NCBI RefSeq assembly: GCF_005405925.1
Contig: NZ_BJHV01000001.1
Location: 10,354,001 to 10,418,000, forward strand
Direction: 5' to 3'
From: Streptomyces antimycoticus
GTDB taxonomy: Bacteria; Actinomycetota; Actinomycetes; Streptomycetales; Streptomycetaceae
Length of the DNA: 64,000 nt
Shown here piece by piece: positions 44,719 to 52,327 of the stretch. How positions within the stretch are numbered: the first letter of the stretch is position 1; the number at the start of each line of letters is the position of its first letter. The translations under genes were made by a program, and so were the position numbers. A model generated the notes under the pieces. That model saw only the letters and a list, made by a program, of their open reading frames with translations, had not been told where the DNA came from and ran no database searches.

Positions 44719-44795
44719 GCAGTGATCGATGCGTTAGTGGCTTCAGTTCTACCGTAAACGCATCGATCGCTGCATTCAAACGCAGTGATCGATGC
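44719..44795. promoter_or_regulatory. Triple TetR operator between MFS and tetR genes
   Basis: GCAGTGATCGATGC occurs at 44719-44732 and 44782-44795, and GCATCGATCGCTGC, its inverted version with one change, at 44760-44773. The inverted and direct copies fill the 99-base divergent intergenic region and are flanked by GTTA/TAAAC sequences. This is a typical layout for a TetR that represses itself and its neighbour. Confidence 0.8.
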
Positions 44796-44807
44796 CATAC
44801 TGGTCAC

Positions 44808-45380
44808 ATGTCCACTCGCGCCGCCCCTCCGCCCCACACCGGCAGCCGGCCCGGGGGCCGCTCCGCCCGCATCCGCGCTGCCGTCCACCGGGCGGTCGCC
44901 GAGCTGCTCACCGACGAGGCCGACGAACTGCTGACGATCCCGGTCGTGGCCGCCCGCGCGGGCGTGCACGCCACCACGGTCTACCGTCGTTGGGGCTCTG
45001 TCGGTGAACTGCTCACCGACGTCGCGACCAGCCGTTTCTCCGGCGGCATCGTGGTGCCGGACACCGGGAGCCTCCGCGAGGATCTGGAGCGCTACGCATC
45101 CGATCTCGCCAAGGACCTCAACGACCCGGACACCCTCCCTCTGGTGCGCGCCACCATCGGCACAGCCGGAGATCAAGGCGCCAGTGCCTGCACGGGAGAG
45201 CGCCAGCAACAGCTCCAGGCCATGCTCGAGCGGGAACAGGCCCGGGGCCATCAGACCCCGACCGTCGAACGCGTCACGGACGCGGTGATCGCGCCCCTCT
45301 ACTACCGGGCGGTCTTCACCGACCAGGCCCTCACCCCCGAATGGACACGCGGCCTGGTCTCAAACCTGCTGCCGGACTGA
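44808..45380 (+). CDS. TetR-family regulator of the MFS operon
   Basis: The 190-residue protein has an N-terminal helix-turn-helix: AVAELLTDEADELLTIPVVAARAGVHATTVYRRWGSVGELL. It is followed by a helical ligand domain (LREDLERYASDLAKDLND, VERVTDAVIAPLYYRAVF). The gene is divergent from the MFS exporter and shares the three operator copies with it. It is probably a local repressor responding to the exported compound. Confidence 0.85.
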   Translation: MSTRAAPPPHTGSRPGGRSARIRAAVHRAVAELLTDEADELLTIPVVAARAGVHATTVYRRWGSVGELLTDVATSRFSGGIVVPDTGSLREDLERYASDLAKDLNDPDTLPLVRATIGTAGDQGASACTGERQQQLQAMLEREQARGHQTPTVERVTDAVIAPLYYRAVFTDQALTPEWTRGLVSNLLPD

Positions 45381-45527
45381 CAACACCCACACCCCGGTGC
45401 CCGGTGAAGGAGAAGGGTGCCCAGCCCAAGGCCCGGCGCCGACGCCGAGCGCGTGCGGGTGGTCCTGCCGGTGGGGGTACTGGCAGGGACTCTCATGGGT
45501 GGGCGGGGCCATGCCTGCTCTGGCGGC

Positions 45528-45704
45528 ATGGACAACCGGGCGGAGATCCGCGCTTTTTTGAAGTCTCGCCGTGACAAGGTCACGCCTGAGCAGGCCGGTC
45601 TGCCCGTGTACGGCAGCCGGCGGGTTCCGGGGCTGCGGCGGAGCGAGGTCGCGATGCTCGTCGGGGTGAGCGTTGAGTCGGATCCCCACCACGCCGCTGT
45701 CTGA
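45528..45704 (+). pseudogene. Truncated XRE/MmyB-type regulator fragment
   Basis: The 58-residue product starts MDNRAEIRAFLKSRRDKVTPEQAGLP and GSRRVPGLRRSEVAMLVGVSVE, the N-terminus of MmyB-like helix-turn-helix regulators that are normally about 280 residues. The homology stops just after the recognition helix, where YYTRLER would be expected, and a stop follows within ten codons. No ligand domain follows downstream. It is a gene remnant beside an unrelated TetR gene. Confidence 0.65.
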
Positions 45705-45759
45705 TCACTCCCGCACACGACGCCATGGCCCGCCGCGGAGTCCGACGTCGGTGGGACTG

Positions 45760-46425
45760 TCACACCCCAGGCGCGTTCCACAGCTCGCTGAGCTCCGCCC
45801 AGTCCGGGGCCGGTCCCGGCAGGATGGTGGTCTGATCGGCGGCCGGGGGGCGCAGTCCGGCGAGGACCAGGTCCAGGTAGCGCAGGTGGAGCGCAGTGGC
45901 ACGCTCACCGGTGACGGGAATCCGGGCAGCGAGATGTTCGAGCAGCAACGGGATGTCGGCGGAGGTGAAATCCGCACGTAGCACCCCTGCCCGGTGCGCG
46001 CCTCCCACCAGGTCGTCCAGGACGGCCCGCAGCCGGTCGGCGGCGGCCACGACTTCGTCCGTGGCCGGCAGCCGCCCGCCGACCTGTGGGAGAAGTGGAC
46101 CGCTTGACCCCTGGGCCGACAACGCGTCGTGCAGGAAACGGGCGAAGGCGGCCCACGCGTCCGGTTCTTCGACGAGTGCCGTGTGGGCCTGGGTGACGAG
46201 CTGCTCCATGCCCGCGAGCCGCATGCGCTGGGCCAGTAGTTCCTTGCTGGGGTAGCGGCGGTAGAGACTGCCCATGCCGATGCCCGCTCGACGGGCGATC
46301 TCCGAGACGGGGGCGTCCCAGCCGCGCTCGGCGAAGACTTCGCGTGCGGCCTGCATGAGACGGGCGTCGTTGCGGTCCGCCTCACGTTGGCGGCCTCGCG
46401 GTTTGGCTGCGTGCGTATCACCCAT
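45760..46425 (-). CDS. TetR-family regulator in SDR operon
   Basis: The protein has 221 residues. The HTH is NDARLMQAAREVFAERGWDAPVSEIARRAGIGMGSLYRRYPSKELL, followed by a ligand-binding domain with AGMEQLVTQAHTALVEEPDAWAAFARFLHD. Its start lies 16 bases after the stop of the SDR gene on the same strand, so the two form an operon. The palindrome upstream of the SDR gene (47251-47262) is the probable operator, which would make this regulator autoregulatory through the operon. Confidence 0.85.
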   Translation of the reverse strand: MGDTHAAKPRGRQREADRNDARLMQAAREVFAERGWDAPVSEIARRAGIGMGSLYRRYPSKELLAQRMRLAGMEQLVTQAHTALVEEPDAWAAFARFLHDALSAQGSSGPLLPQVGGRLPATDEVVAAADRLRAVLDDLVGGAHRAGVLRADFTSADIPLLLEHLAARIPVTGERATALHLRYLDLVLAGLRPPAADQTTILPGPAPDWAELSELWNAPGV

Positions 46426-46441
46426 GGCGCAGCATTCTCCC

Positions 46442-47200
46442 TTAAGGGCGCGCCACCCCGTGCCCACCGTCGACGGTGAGCACCGAGCCGGTGACGAAGC
46501 CGGCGTCGTCGCCGACGAGCATCGCGATCGCCCGGGCCACGTCCTCCGGCTCTGCGACCCGTCCGAGCGGGGTGCGCTCCACCAGGCGCTGCTGGAATTC
46601 CTGCGGCATCCCAGCGCTGGCCTCGGTACGCACGAAGCCGGGCGCCACGACATTGACCTTGATGCCGAGTGGGCCGGCCTCGTAGGCGACGAAGCGGGCG
46701 AAGGTGTTCAGAGCGGCCTTGGCGGTGCCATGGGCGGCCATACCCGCGGTGGGTGGACCGTCGGCCACGGCACTGGAGACGTACAAGATCCGTCCCTGCC
46801 CTCGCGCGCCCATGATCGCCAGGGCCTGCTGGGTGAGGGTGTAGACGGACGACAGTTCGTCCGTCACCTTCCTCTTGAAGTCGTCCCAGGGCAGGGTCTG
46901 CACGGGGGTCGGGGTGAAACGGGCGCCGGCGTTACAGACAAGGACATCCAGGCGTCCGTCGACGGCGGCGCGCTTCAGCAGTTCGGCTGCCTGGTCGGGG
47001 TCGTACACATCGGCCTGCACGGCGAAGGCATCGCCGCCGTCGGCCTCGATGAGCTTGACCACCTGGCTGGCCGCCTCACGGTTCGAGAAGTAGTTGACCG
47101 CCACGCGGTATCCGCGAGCCCCGAGTTCACGCGAAGTCGCCGCGCCGATTCCCCGGCTGCCGCCGGTCACCAGAGCCGTCGGCCTGCCTGTCGCTTTCAT
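46442..47200 (-). CDS. SDR-family oxidoreductase with His in place of the catalytic Tyr
   Basis: The 252-residue classical short-chain dehydrogenase has the cofactor loop TGGSRGIG, the NAGA motif, the catalytic-region Ser in YVSSAVADG and the C-terminal VNVVAPGFVRTE and TVDGGHGV. At the active-site tetrad the normal YxxxK reads H157-G-T-A-K. The Tyr to His change is encoded clearly (CAT on the minus strand), so proton transfer must differ or activity may be lost. The gene is first in an operon with a TetR gene. The substrate is unknown. Confidence 0.85.
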   Translation of the reverse strand: MKATGRPTALVTGGSRGIGAATSRELGARGYRVAVNYFSNREAASQVVKLIEADGGDAFAVQADVYDPDQAAELLKRAAVDGRLDVLVCNAGARFTPTPVQTLPWDDFKRKVTDELSSVYTLTQQALAIMGARGQGRILYVSSAVADGPPTAGMAAHGTAKAALNTFARFVAYEAGPLGIKVNVVAPGFVRTEASAGMPQEFQQRLVERTPLGRVAEPEDVARAIAMLVGDDAGFVTGSVLTVDGGHGVARP

Positions 47201-47562
47201 CTGTCCTCCGTGTCGGCGGAACGAAGTGTGTCGCGTTCAACCTATCGGAGCGGAGCGCTCCGTTCAAAACTCTCACGTCCGGCCGACGGAACAGAGAGAG
47301 CACGGCCCGCTCCGGGGCGGGCAGGTCCTGCTCGGTCTGCACACTGGGGTCGATGGCGAGCTCCCTCGGACGGAGGCACCTCCCGGCTCATTCACATGGA
47401 CGCCACAGACGGCGTTCTGAAGCGACCTCGGGTCCAGTGAGAGGGAAGTGGGGGCGTCCGACGTGGGCGATCACTTCGTCGGCCGCGCGCAACGCAACCT
47501 GAGTCACTCCCAAGTCACTTGCTCCCGCCAAGGCGGCCGCCGCCTCATGTGAGGATGTGGCA
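47201..47562. promoter_or_regulatory. Intergenic region with palindromic operator candidate for the SDR-TetR operon
   Basis: The 12-base palindrome CGGAGCGCTCCG at 47251-47262 lies 50 bases upstream of the SDR start and fits a TetR operator. The other bases, up to the lipoprotein gene on the plus strand, show no gene or recognisable element. Confidence 0.5.
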
Positions 47563-48699
47563 ATGGCATCGCTGACGAAGCACGGCAGGCGGAGGGCAGG
47601 ACTCGTGGCCGCGGCGAGTGCGGCGCTGGCGCTGACCGCCTGCGGCCCGGGCGGCTCCGACGACGGGGACTACGGCGACCGCGAGGCGAGGTACAAGCGC
47701 GTCATCGAAGACGCTCACCCGCGCCCCGCCAACGTCATCGAGGCGGCCGGCGCACCCACCGACGTCGTCCGCGCCGAGGACGGCTCGCTGCTCCTGGCGT
47801 ACAACGCCGGCAACGTCGAGGACGACGAGGGGCCGGCCGCCACCGCCTGGCGCATCGTCGACCCCGACGGCCATACGGTCGCCGAGCACGCGGAACACTC
47901 GGACGCGGAGGCGGCGCCGGCCGCGTTCAAGGGGGTGCGCGGGGGCTTCGTGCGGGTGCCGCCGGGCGAGGGAGCCGAGGGAGCGTACGCGCTCGATGTA
48001 CGCGGCAAGCTGCACAAGGTCATCAGCACCGAGACCCCGCTGCGCACCCGCCCCGGCGACGTCCTGCTCGCCGAACTGGAGCCGTCCCTCATCTACCGCC
48101 CCGCCACGCGCACCGTGGCGCCCCCGGCCGGAGCGCTGGACGACGCCATCCGCCTCGCCATCGACGAGCGAGGCACGGCCTGGAGCCTGGACCAGCCCCT
48201 GACCGAAGACCCCAACCGCGTCGTATGGCAGCACGACGGTCGCATCCTCGGCTCCACGGCCGTCCCGAAGCCGTACACGGGGGGCATCCTCGCCGCGCGG
48301 GGTGGCACCGTGGCGCTGTCCCTCATCCGGGGCGAGGGCGTACGCGGCCTGTTGGTGACGACGGACGGCGGCGAGCACTGGCAGACGGTCCTCACCGGCG
48401 GCATTCCCTGGAGAGACCTGAAGCGTGGCCCGGAGTCGCTGGTCCTGGAGGTGCTCGCGGACGGGCGGCTGCTCCTCGGCGAGGAAGGCGGCCGCTACTG
48501 GCTCGCCGATGACCGCACCAACAGCGCCTTCCACGAACTGAAGACGCCGGCGAAATTCACGTCGATGACCGTCGACGGCACGACCCTCTACGGCATCGCG
48601 GACGCGACGACGGCGACGTACGACCTGGTGAAGGGCGAAGGGCTATGGATCTCTCGCGACGGTGGACGCGAGTGGCGGCGCTACGAGCAGCGCGGGTAG
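47563..48699 (+). CDS. Secreted lipoprotein with BNR/propeller-like repeats
   Basis: The 378-residue protein starts at the ATG eight bases after GAGGA. An N-terminal RRR region and hydrophobic stretch end in the lipobox LTAC near residue 27, so it should be anchored to the outer face of the membrane. The mature part shows propeller-type strands with LVTTDGGEHWQTVL and LWISRDGGREWRRYE, the Asp-box pattern (SxDxGxxW) of sialidase-like repeats. No catalytic residues are recognised. It could bind a ligand in the cell wall or be a scaffold. It stands alone. Confidence 0.7.
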   Translation: MASLTKHGRRRAGLVAAASAALALTACGPGGSDDGDYGDREARYKRVIEDAHPRPANVIEAAGAPTDVVRAEDGSLLLAYNAGNVEDDEGPAATAWRIVDPDGHTVAEHAEHSDAEAAPAAFKGVRGGFVRVPPGEGAEGAYALDVRGKLHKVISTETPLRTRPGDVLLAELEPSLIYRPATRTVAPPAGALDDAIRLAIDERGTAWSLDQPLTEDPNRVVWQHDGRILGSTAVPKPYTGGILAARGGTVALSLIRGEGVRGLLVTTDGGEHWQTVLTGGIPWRDLKRGPESLVLEVLADGRLLLGEEGGRYWLADDRTNSAFHELKTPAKFTSMTVDGTTLYGIADATTATYDLVKGEGLWISRDGGREWRRYEQRG

Positions 48700-49222
48700 C
48701 GGCGTAACGAGTGCGTGCACGCATCCGCCCACCCGGGTAGGGCGTCGTAGAGGACGATGGGGGTCGGTGTCCTGTCCCAGGCCGACGTCGCCTTGCCGTC
48801 GAGGTAGTCGGGGAGGTGGTGCCGTTCACCGGACAGCCGGCCGAGCTGCGTTCGCTCGCCAGCGGCCCGGACGGACGGCAGCTGGGGACTTTCCGGAACA
48901 GGCCCCGAGGTCCAGTACGGACACCCTCGCGGGAAACTCGACAGCGGCTCGGGTCGCGGTCAGTGGCGACCGGGAGGCTGTCCGGCCTCATGGGCAGGAT
49001 TCCCATCAGCCCGTGGTCTGTCCTGGCGAGAGTGCGAGGCGCCACGGTGTGCCGAGCCGGTGGCGATGGGGCTCCAGGGCGCGGATTCCGAGGAGCGGGC
49101 GCGCGGCGCTCGCCGAGGATGCCCTCCGGGTAGCAGGGGGATCGTCCGGGGCCGGGTGGTAGCCGCCTCGTCAGCGCTGATGCGCTGACGAAAGCGCAGG
49201 TCGCCGGGGTTCCGCACAATGA
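48700..49222. other. Gap with possible minus-strand gene remnant
   Basis: No complete gene is visible. On the minus strand, from about 48930 to the stop at 48681, one frame reads as well-behaved protein with Streptomyces codon bias (for example LPDYLDGKATSAWDRTPTP and IVLYDALPGWADACTHSL) but has no evident start. I do not recognise the family. It may be the C-terminus of a decayed gene. Confidence 0.3.
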
Positions 49223-49269
49223 GACACCTAAAGGTGTCCATTGACAGCGGCTTCTGCGATCACGACCAT
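49223..49269 (+). promoter_or_regulatory. Promoter and palindromic operator of the leader-peptide operon
   Basis: The inverted repeat GACACCT-AA-AGGTGTC lies at 49223-49238. TTGACA at 49241-49246 is followed after 17 bases by GACCAT (49264-49269). Transcription would then begin within a base or two of the leader-peptide ATG at 49277, so the transcript may be nearly leaderless, although AAGGGG precedes the ATG. Confidence 0.5.
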
Positions 49270-49276
49270 AAGGGGT

Positions 49277-49351
49277 ATGCACTCGACGCATCCGGGCGTG
49301 CTCTGCCGCTACGTGGACTACCTGCGCACCTCCAGCGCTCTTTGTCGCTGA
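49277..49351 (+). CDS. Putative Cys-responsive leader peptide
   Basis: A 24-residue peptide whose C-terminal half reads CRYVDYLRTSSALCR, directly followed by TGA. This matches the small-leader-peptide pattern R-x-V/I-D-x-L-R-x-x-S-A-L-C that I know from actinobacteria in front of sulfur-assimilation and flavin-monooxygenase operons. Two Cys codons, the second being the next-to-last residue, would make ribosome progress depend on charged tRNA-Cys. The codons for S-A-L (49334-49341) are one arm of a hairpin with 49374-49381. The first downstream genes are an acyl-CoA-dehydrogenase-like flavoenzyme, a flavin reductase and an LLM monooxygenase, a set consistent with organosulfur use. Confidence 0.75.
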   Translation: MHSTHPGVLCRYVDYLRTSSALCR

Positions 49352-49483
49352 GCGGCGATTTTCACCGTCCCTGAGAGCGCTCGGCACCTTGTAGGTGACC
49401 GCTTCCCGCCACCGGCCCGGCCCGGAATTCCTTTCCAACTCCCGTGATGTGGGGCGATCAGACGCCCCCAGATCACGGGAGTT
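49334..49483 (+). promoter_or_regulatory. Attenuator-like hairpins between leader peptide and operon
   Basis: First structure: AGCGCTCT (49334-49341, inside the leader peptide) pairs with AGAGCGCT (49374-49381). Second structure: AACTCCCGTGAT (49437-49448) pairs with ATCACGGGAGTT (49472-49483) and contains an inner stem, GGGGCG/CGCCCC, forming a long terminator-like hairpin before the first enzyme gene. A ribosome stalled at the Cys codons would block the first stem. How this is passed to the second hairpin is not evident from simple pairing. Confidence 0.55.
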
Positions 49484-49634
49484 GCTGCGGCCCCCGGGGT
49501 CCGCGTCCGCCGCGCCGATCACCACGCCCCCGGGAACCGGACCGCCGCGGGCGCATCACTCCGTACGACACACCGCGGCCGCCGCACCCCGCACGACCAC
49601 GACCGCCGACGCGACAGCCACTCCGGAGACCCTC

Positions 49635-50870
49635 GTGACCTCCACCACCGACCGGACCCACCGCCCCACCGCCCTGCCGCCCCTGGACCTCGACCGGCTT
49701 CCCGCGCTCACCGCGGCACTGGCCGCCCGCGCCCCCGCACACGACCGCGACGCCTCCTTCCCCGCCGAAGGGGTCGCCCTGGTCCACGAAGCCGGGCTGC
49801 TCACCGCCACCGTTGCCACGCGGCACGGCGGGCCCGGGGCCGGGCTCGCCGACACCGCCCGCATCCTGCGCGCCCTCGGCGCCGGGGACCCGGCCGTGGC
49901 CCTAGTGGCGGCCATGACCCTGTTCGTCCACGCCGCCGAGGCCCGCACGCCCGGCTGGCCGGCCACCGTCTACGGCGACTTGCTCGCCGAGTCGGCCGCG
50001 GGCCCGGCCCTGGTCAACGCCCTGCGCGTCGAGCCGGAACTCGGCAGCCCGATCCGCGGCGGGCTGCCCGCCACCACCGCGCGGCGCGACGGCGGCCACT
50101 GGCTGCTGACGGGCCGGAAGATGTACTCCACGGGGGCGATCGGGCTCAGCCGCATGCTGGTCTTCGCGCGCACCGAACCCGGCGACGGGGAGCCCGTACG
50201 CGTCGGCAGCTTCATCGTCCGCACGGACAGCCCCGGGCTGACCGTGGAGCCGACCTGGGACCACGTCGGTCTGCGGGCCAGCCGCAGCGACGACGTCGTC
50301 CTGGATTCGGTACCGGTCCCCGCCGACGACGTCATCGGCCTCACCGAGCCCGGCGACACGCCGGGCGCCCGCCCCGACCCGGTGACCGGGGCCTGGAACG
50401 CCCTCGGCCTGACCGCGCTCTACCTCGGCGTCGCGGGCGCCGCCCGTGACTGGCTGACCGGTTTCCTCCACGAGCGCGTGCCCACCGCCCTCGGCGCGCC
50501 GCTCGCGACCCTGCCCCGCTTCCAGAGCGCCGTCGGCGAGATCGAGACGGCCCTCATCGGCGCCGACACACTCGTGGACGCGCTCGCCGCCCGCGTCGAC
50601 GCGGGCGACCCGGAGGCCGTCGAACAGGCGGGCGTCGCCAAGGTCCTCGGCACCCGCGCCGCCATCACCGCCGTCGACCAGGCCCTCACGCTCACCGGAA
50701 ATCACGGCCTCACGCACGCCAACCCCCTCCAGCGGCATTACCGGGACGTGCTCTGCAGCCGCGTGCACACCCCGCAGGACGACTCCGTCCTCACCGCCAC
50801 CGGCCGCGCGGCACTGGCCCGCCGGTGCACATCCGCCGCGTCCAACCCGCCCGCCTCGAAGGGCAATTGA
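49635..50870 (+). CDS. Acyl-CoA-dehydrogenase-fold flavoenzyme (SfnB/DszC-like)
   Basis: The GTG at 49635 has GGAG seven bases upstream and gives 411 residues. The fold shows the N-terminal helices (FPAEGVALVHEAGLLTATV), a central beta domain with WLLTGRKMYSTGA and RVGSFIVRTDSPGLTVEP, WDHVGLRASRSDDVVLDSV, and C-terminal helices with LTLTGNHGLTHANPLQRHYRDV. This pattern is that of FMN-dependent monooxygenases related to acyl-CoA dehydrogenases, including sulfur-acquisition proteins of the SfnB/DszC kind; the catalytic Glu of true dehydrogenases is not obvious. The leader peptide upstream and the flavin reductase downstream suggest oxidation of an organosulfur compound when sulfur is scarce. 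Confidence 0.75.
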   Translation: MTSTTDRTHRPTALPPLDLDRLPALTAALAARAPAHDRDASFPAEGVALVHEAGLLTATVATRHGGPGAGLADTARILRALGAGDPAVALVAAMTLFVHAAEARTPGWPATVYGDLLAESAAGPALVNALRVEPELGSPIRGGLPATTARRDGGHWLLTGRKMYSTGAIGLSRMLVFARTEPGDGEPVRVGSFIVRTDSPGLTVEPTWDHVGLRASRSDDVVLDSVPVPADDVIGLTEPGDTPGARPDPVTGAWNALGLTALYLGVAGAARDWLTGFLHERVPTALGAPLATLPRFQSAVGEIETALIGADTLVDALAARVDAGDPEAVEQAGVAKVLGTRAAITAVDQALTLTGNHGLTHANPLQRHYRDVLCSRVHTPQDDSVLTATGRAALARRCTSAASNPPASKGN

Positions 50871-50944
50871 CCCATGGCCCCGCACTCCCCATCGCCCGCA
50901 TCGTCGGTCGAGTTCAGCGGCATGATCGAGACCAAGGAGGCCCG

Positions 50945-51739
50945 ATGACCACCGCACCCACCGTGCCCGCCACCACGGTGCACAGCTGGCAGCCACCCAC
51001 CGGAATCCTGCCGCGGGGCACCCTCCTGGTCCTGCCCGGCCGCGGCGAACACGGCGGCACATACGAGCGCTTCGGCCGCAGGCTCGCGGCGGACGGCTAT
51101 GTCGTGCACGCCCTCGATACAGCCCCGGAGCACACGGCACGAGAGGTACTGACCAAGGTGGCGGCGGCCGCGGGTGAACATCCGGCCGCGCCGCTCGTCC
51201 TCATCGGCAGCGACACCGGCGCCCTCCAGGCCCTGCACACGGCCGCCGACCCCGACGCACCGCTCACGACTGCGGGCCTGATCCTGGCCGGAACCGCGCC
51301 GACGACGGATGGGTCCGCGCCCGCCACCGGATCCGCGGCCGATGACCACGACTCCGACTGGGAAGCCGAGTTGGCGGCGCGTACCGCTTGCCCGACCCAC
51401 CGCAAGAAGATCACCGACGACCGGGAGTTCGTCCGAGGTCGCCTCTTCGGCCCCGTACCGGCGCATCTGCTCCCCGACACCCGGCCCGACCTCCCCGCCC
51501 TGGTCCTGCACGGCGAGGCGGACCCGATCTCTGCGCTGGAGCAGGCCCGCGGCCTGGCCGAACGGCTGCCACACGCGACCCTCGGCGTACTGCACGAGGG
51601 CGTGCACGACGTGCTGAACGACGCCACCCACCGCACCACGGCAGCCACCATCGTCCTGTGGCTGGAACGCCTGCGCGCCGACCGGGGGATGAGCCCGATC
51701 CTCACCCTCGAAACCGGCGCACACCCCGCACATTCCTGA
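50945..51739 (+). CDS. Alpha/beta hydrolase with Asp at the nucleophile position
   Basis: The ATG follows AAGGAGG at good spacing; 264 residues. The oxyanion strand is LLVLPGRGEHGGTYERFG. At the nucleophile elbow the sequence is LIGSDTGALQAL, so Asp90 stands where serine hydrolases have Ser, as in haloalkane dehalogenases and epoxide hydrolases. The acid is likely in LHGEADPIS and the His in LHEGVHDVLND. It is located between the flavoenzyme and flavin reductase genes of the sulfur-type operon; cleavage of a halogenated or epoxidised intermediate is conceivable. Confidence 0.75.
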   Translation: MTTAPTVPATTVHSWQPPTGILPRGTLLVLPGRGEHGGTYERFGRRLAADGYVVHALDTAPEHTAREVLTKVAAAAGEHPAAPLVLIGSDTGALQALHTAADPDAPLTTAGLILAGTAPTTDGSAPATGSAADDHDSDWEAELAARTACPTHRKKITDDREFVRGRLFGPVPAHLLPDTRPDLPALVLHGEADPISALEQARGLAERLPHATLGVLHEGVHDVLNDATHRTTAATIVLWLERLRADRGMSPILTLETGAHPAHS

Positions 51740-51773
51740 CCATCCGGCACCGCCCCCTGGGAAGGGAATCAGC

Positions 51774-52313
51774 ATGACCGTGTCCACCGACCACCCCGCC
51801 ACCGAACCGGCGACCGCCCGCACCGGAGTGGACGGGGGCGACATACTCCGCCGGACCCTGCGCCGGCACGCGGCCGGCGTCACGGTCATCACCGTGCCGG
51901 GTCCCGCCGGGTTCACCGCGACCTCGTTCACCTCCGTCTCCCTCGATCCGCCCCTGGTCTCGTTCTACCTCGGCAGCACCGCCTCGACCGCCGGCGCCGT
52001 CCAGCGCGCGGACCGCTTCGCCGTCCATGTGCTGGGCGCCCACAACGCCGCGCTCGCGGAGCGGTTCGCCCGCAGTGGCACCGACCGCTTCTCGGGTGTC
52101 TCCTGGCAGGATGCGGGCGACGGACTCCCGGTGCTCGACGGAGTACCGGCCTGGCTCACCGCCCACGTGACCCGGTGTGAACAGGTCGGCGACCACTTCC
52201 TCGTCATCGGCGAGGTTCGGTCCGGAGGCGGTCCCGCCGAGGGCCCCGCCCTCGTCCACCACGACGGCGCGTTCGCCACCGCCGTTAGCCTCACCTCGTT
52301 GACCACCATGTGA
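51774..52313 (+). CDS. Flavin reductase family protein
   Basis: The protein has 179 residues with GGDILRRTLRRHAAGVTVIT, GFTATSFTSVSLDPPLVSFYL (the flavin-binding signature of HpaC-type reductases), FAVHVLGAHNAALAERFA and VGDHFLVIGEV. It supplies FMNH2 or FADH2 to the two monooxygenases in the same operon. The start ATG has GGGAAGGG upstream. The next gene begins 14 bases after the stop. Confidence 0.88.
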   Translation: MTVSTDHPATEPATARTGVDGGDILRRTLRRHAAGVTVITVPGPAGFTATSFTSVSLDPPLVSFYLGSTASTAGAVQRADRFAVHVLGAHNAALAERFARSGTDRFSGVSWQDAGDGLPVLDGVPAWLTAHVTRCEQVGDHFLVIGEVRSGGGPAEGPALVHHDGAFATAVSLTSLTTM

Positions 52314-52327
52314 CAGGGAGCCGTACC

